The notes under the pieces: generated by a model
The model's input: only the letters and a program-made list of their open reading frames with translations
Databases searched by the model: none
Told to the model about the DNA's origin: nothing
Part shown: piece by piece, positions 62,054 to 64,000 of the stretch
Layout of the letters: each line of letters starts with the position of its first letter
How positions within the stretch are numbered: position 1 is the first letter of the stretch
From: Echinometra lucunter
Taxonomy: Eukaryota > Echinodermata > Echinoidea > Camarodonta > Echinometridae
Direction: 5' to 3'
Assembly: GCA_029962745.1 (NCBI GenBank)
Contig: CM057162.1
Span: 9,116,408-9,180,407 of the forward strand
DNA length: 64,000 nt
Translations under genes and position numbers: made by a program

Positions 62054-63240
62054 AAAGAATTTTCAAAATCAATATCCATAAAGGTATATGGCTTGTAGAT
62101 GTACGACCTTGATCTTCAAAAGATAATGCACTTTGAAAATCTGATAAATTTAATCAACACAAAACACGTATATATTGCAATTATCTCCTCCACAAACTCT
62201 CCACTGATCCATCCTTTCCCATTCTCTGCCCCCCCCCCCCTCTCTCTCTCTATCTCTCTCTCGGACACCCTCGAATTTTCATCAAATAATCTCGCCCGAA
62301 TTGATTTTTCATCTCTTTCTTCCTGTATCTATCTCTGTCTCTCTTTCCAACCCTTTCCATCTCTCTTGAACACACCCTCTTGGTTGCTTCATTTTTCACC
62401 AACCCCCATATTCATTTCATAAGAGGGGGCTTCAGTATTTTCTTATTTGTGCATGTATACATGTATTACAATTATCACATTCTTTTAAAAATTGCTGGAG
62501 ATTACACAATCAATATCAAAGTACACTTGTAGTAAAAAAAAAATGGATTTGCTATGTAATGATTATTTTTCTGCATGGTGATTACAGTAATGTACATGTT
62601 AAAATAGGTTCATTCCGATAAAAAAGGGAACTAAATCAGCCTTCATTCATCACTTAAAAGTATAATATATTTTGTTCATATTACTCATAACAATTTTTTA
62701 AAATCATATACTCTTTTCACAACTTGCAACAAAATAGAATAGACTATAGAGTTTTACATCACTACCATTCAAATGTTAGTAATTCAAATTGCCAACCTGT
62801 AGCAAGGCCCAATGTTATCCTTTTCTACTATAAATAGTACTTGTAAATAAATCATTAACAGAGCTCATAGTCAGATGTTGTGTACAACTCAGGAAGAATG
62901 AGCTATTCCACATCCCTTTAGAAGAAATTAATAAAATTAATTAAAATGCAACTGAAAACAGTAATTTTGAAACTTACATACTCATCAGTCAATTCAAATT
63001 ACTAGTACACTGTACTGAATTTATGAAATTTCAAATCCTCAAATGAAACAATAATCTGCTGTAAGAGTTTCAAATAATTCGCACACACCTATGGGGAGGG
63101 GTTTAGGTAAAAAAAAATATTGCAATTATTTGTTTTGTAACTTTGTTTAATGACATTGTAAAAAATTTTGTACGTCAATAATAATCCAAAATTGTTGATT
63201 GCATATCAATCAATTTCAATTGAATTGAATTGTGGGTTGG
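62054..63240. other. AT-rich DNA with a CT-rich tract
   Basis: Poly-C and CT-rich sequence at ~62230-62265. No gene or element recognised. Confidence 0.4.
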
Positions 63241-63254
63241 GCTACTGCTCCCGT

Positions 63255-63790
63255 CCCCCCGGGGGGGGGGGGGGTCACTTCCATTGAAGAGTGGACAGCA
63301 TGCGCGAGAAAAAAAACGCGGAAAAAGGGTATTTTTTCAGGGGTAGGCGCGAGAACGCGCGGAACGCGATTAGAGTGTCAAAACGCCAAAAATTTTTAAA
63401 AAGCCCCCTAAACCACGATAATCTAAAATGCAAAAAAGGGAATGTCATTTGCACCGACTGCGGGACCGACTGTAACAAGACCCGTGCCACGGAAAATCCT
63501 ATAACGCCTGTGTAAAACATAATGAGACAGTGAATCATCTCGAGATAAAAACGGCTCCAAACTTTCAATGGACCTACTATCACTGTCAAGGTATGAAAAT
63601 AGGAATATCCTCGTTTAGGGTATAGGGTGTGCAAATCTGGGACATCTGCACAAAATCCGTGTTTAGGGTGTCCTAGGGGCCTGTCCTTGAATCCTCGTTT
63701 AGGGTGCCTTTTTAAGGACGATTCTCGTGGATGCTGTCCACTCTTCAATGGAAGTGACCCCCCCCCCCCCCCGGGCCCGTCCCCCCTGCT
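63255..63790. mobile_element. ~500-bp hairpin-ended element
   Basis: 63274-63300 and 63732-63758 are perfect 27-bp inverted repeats (GTCACTTCCATTGAAGAGTG then GACAGCA), bounded outward by G and C runs. Inside, TCGTTTAGGGT-like motifs recur at about 63611, 63658 and 63696. The right flank (CTGCTGCGTACAGGGCCATG) resembles one end of the 234-bp MITE family, so two elements may overlap here. Confidence 0.65.
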
Positions 63791-64000
63791 GCGTACAGGG
63801 CCATGACTCCTCACTCATTGAGAGACAGATCTCCAAAGCAGGGGTCCAGTGCAATGAAGAGTAGAAGCTGAATTCTTTCTGTTAAAGAAAACAAGATGAG
63901 ATTGAAAATTAACTTGAATTGGGATAAATGCAAAGTACATGTACAAATTATGGACAGTAGGAGCACTAAATACTTACCTTTGCAGACCGAGGTTTATAAA

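Noticed and set aside
63275..63814. 179-codon minus frame
   Set aside because: It runs through the inverted repeat and homopolymer tracts; no domain, no splice sites.

Overview
This is eukaryotic, intron-rich, AT-rich nuclear DNA from an invertebrate animal. Death-fold receptors with phase-1 exons, tRNA-derived SINEs, a two-ORF LINE, a Penelope-like element, hAT-type miniature elements and many long poly-C/poly-G tracts fit a marine deuterostome, most likely an echinoderm. That placement is inference from gene content and style; no marker gene proves it. No bacterial or viral genes were recognised.

Layout. 1-300: copies of a dispersed repeat. About 300-6470: a minus-strand LINE with two open ORFs (ORF1 5216-6154, ORF2 715-3795). 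6.5-7.6 kb: a hairpin and a large GTCTAATT palindrome. 7.67-13.15 kb: a 5.5-kb array of 24-bp units, open on the plus strand as an acidic 8-residue repeat protein, with one nonsense interruption. 13-21 kb: gene-poor DNA with a 780-bp foldback element, a degraded MITE, a dispersed repeat array and a SINE.

The main content is two tandem plus-strand paralogous genes that I assembled from splice sites. Gene A (21294-30227) has 12 exons and encodes 835 residues: signal peptide, two Ig domains, one membrane segment, then about six death-domain-like modules. Gene B (39469 to at least 56047) has 13 recognised exons and the same plan, but its 3' end is not found; a 500-N gap lies downstream. Every intron in both genes is phase 1 and nearly every module is one exon. 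The pair looks like a small cluster of cell-surface receptors with unusually long death-domain tails, probably for ligand-controlled signalling in immunity or cell death (inference).

Between the genes is a nearly intact EN+ Penelope-like element (about 32188-37088). An inverted ~1.2-kb copy of its own 3' end is joined to its 5' side, and both arms carry a hammerhead-ribozyme-like motif. Gene B introns contain a hAT-type element with target-site duplications, a 1.3-kb palindrome, a 1.45-kb TIR element, another foldback, a head-to-head tRNA-Arg-like SINE and LINE debris. The last 8 kb hold a broken LINE relic and nested hAT-type MITEs with 8-bp target-site duplications; I see no conventional gene there.
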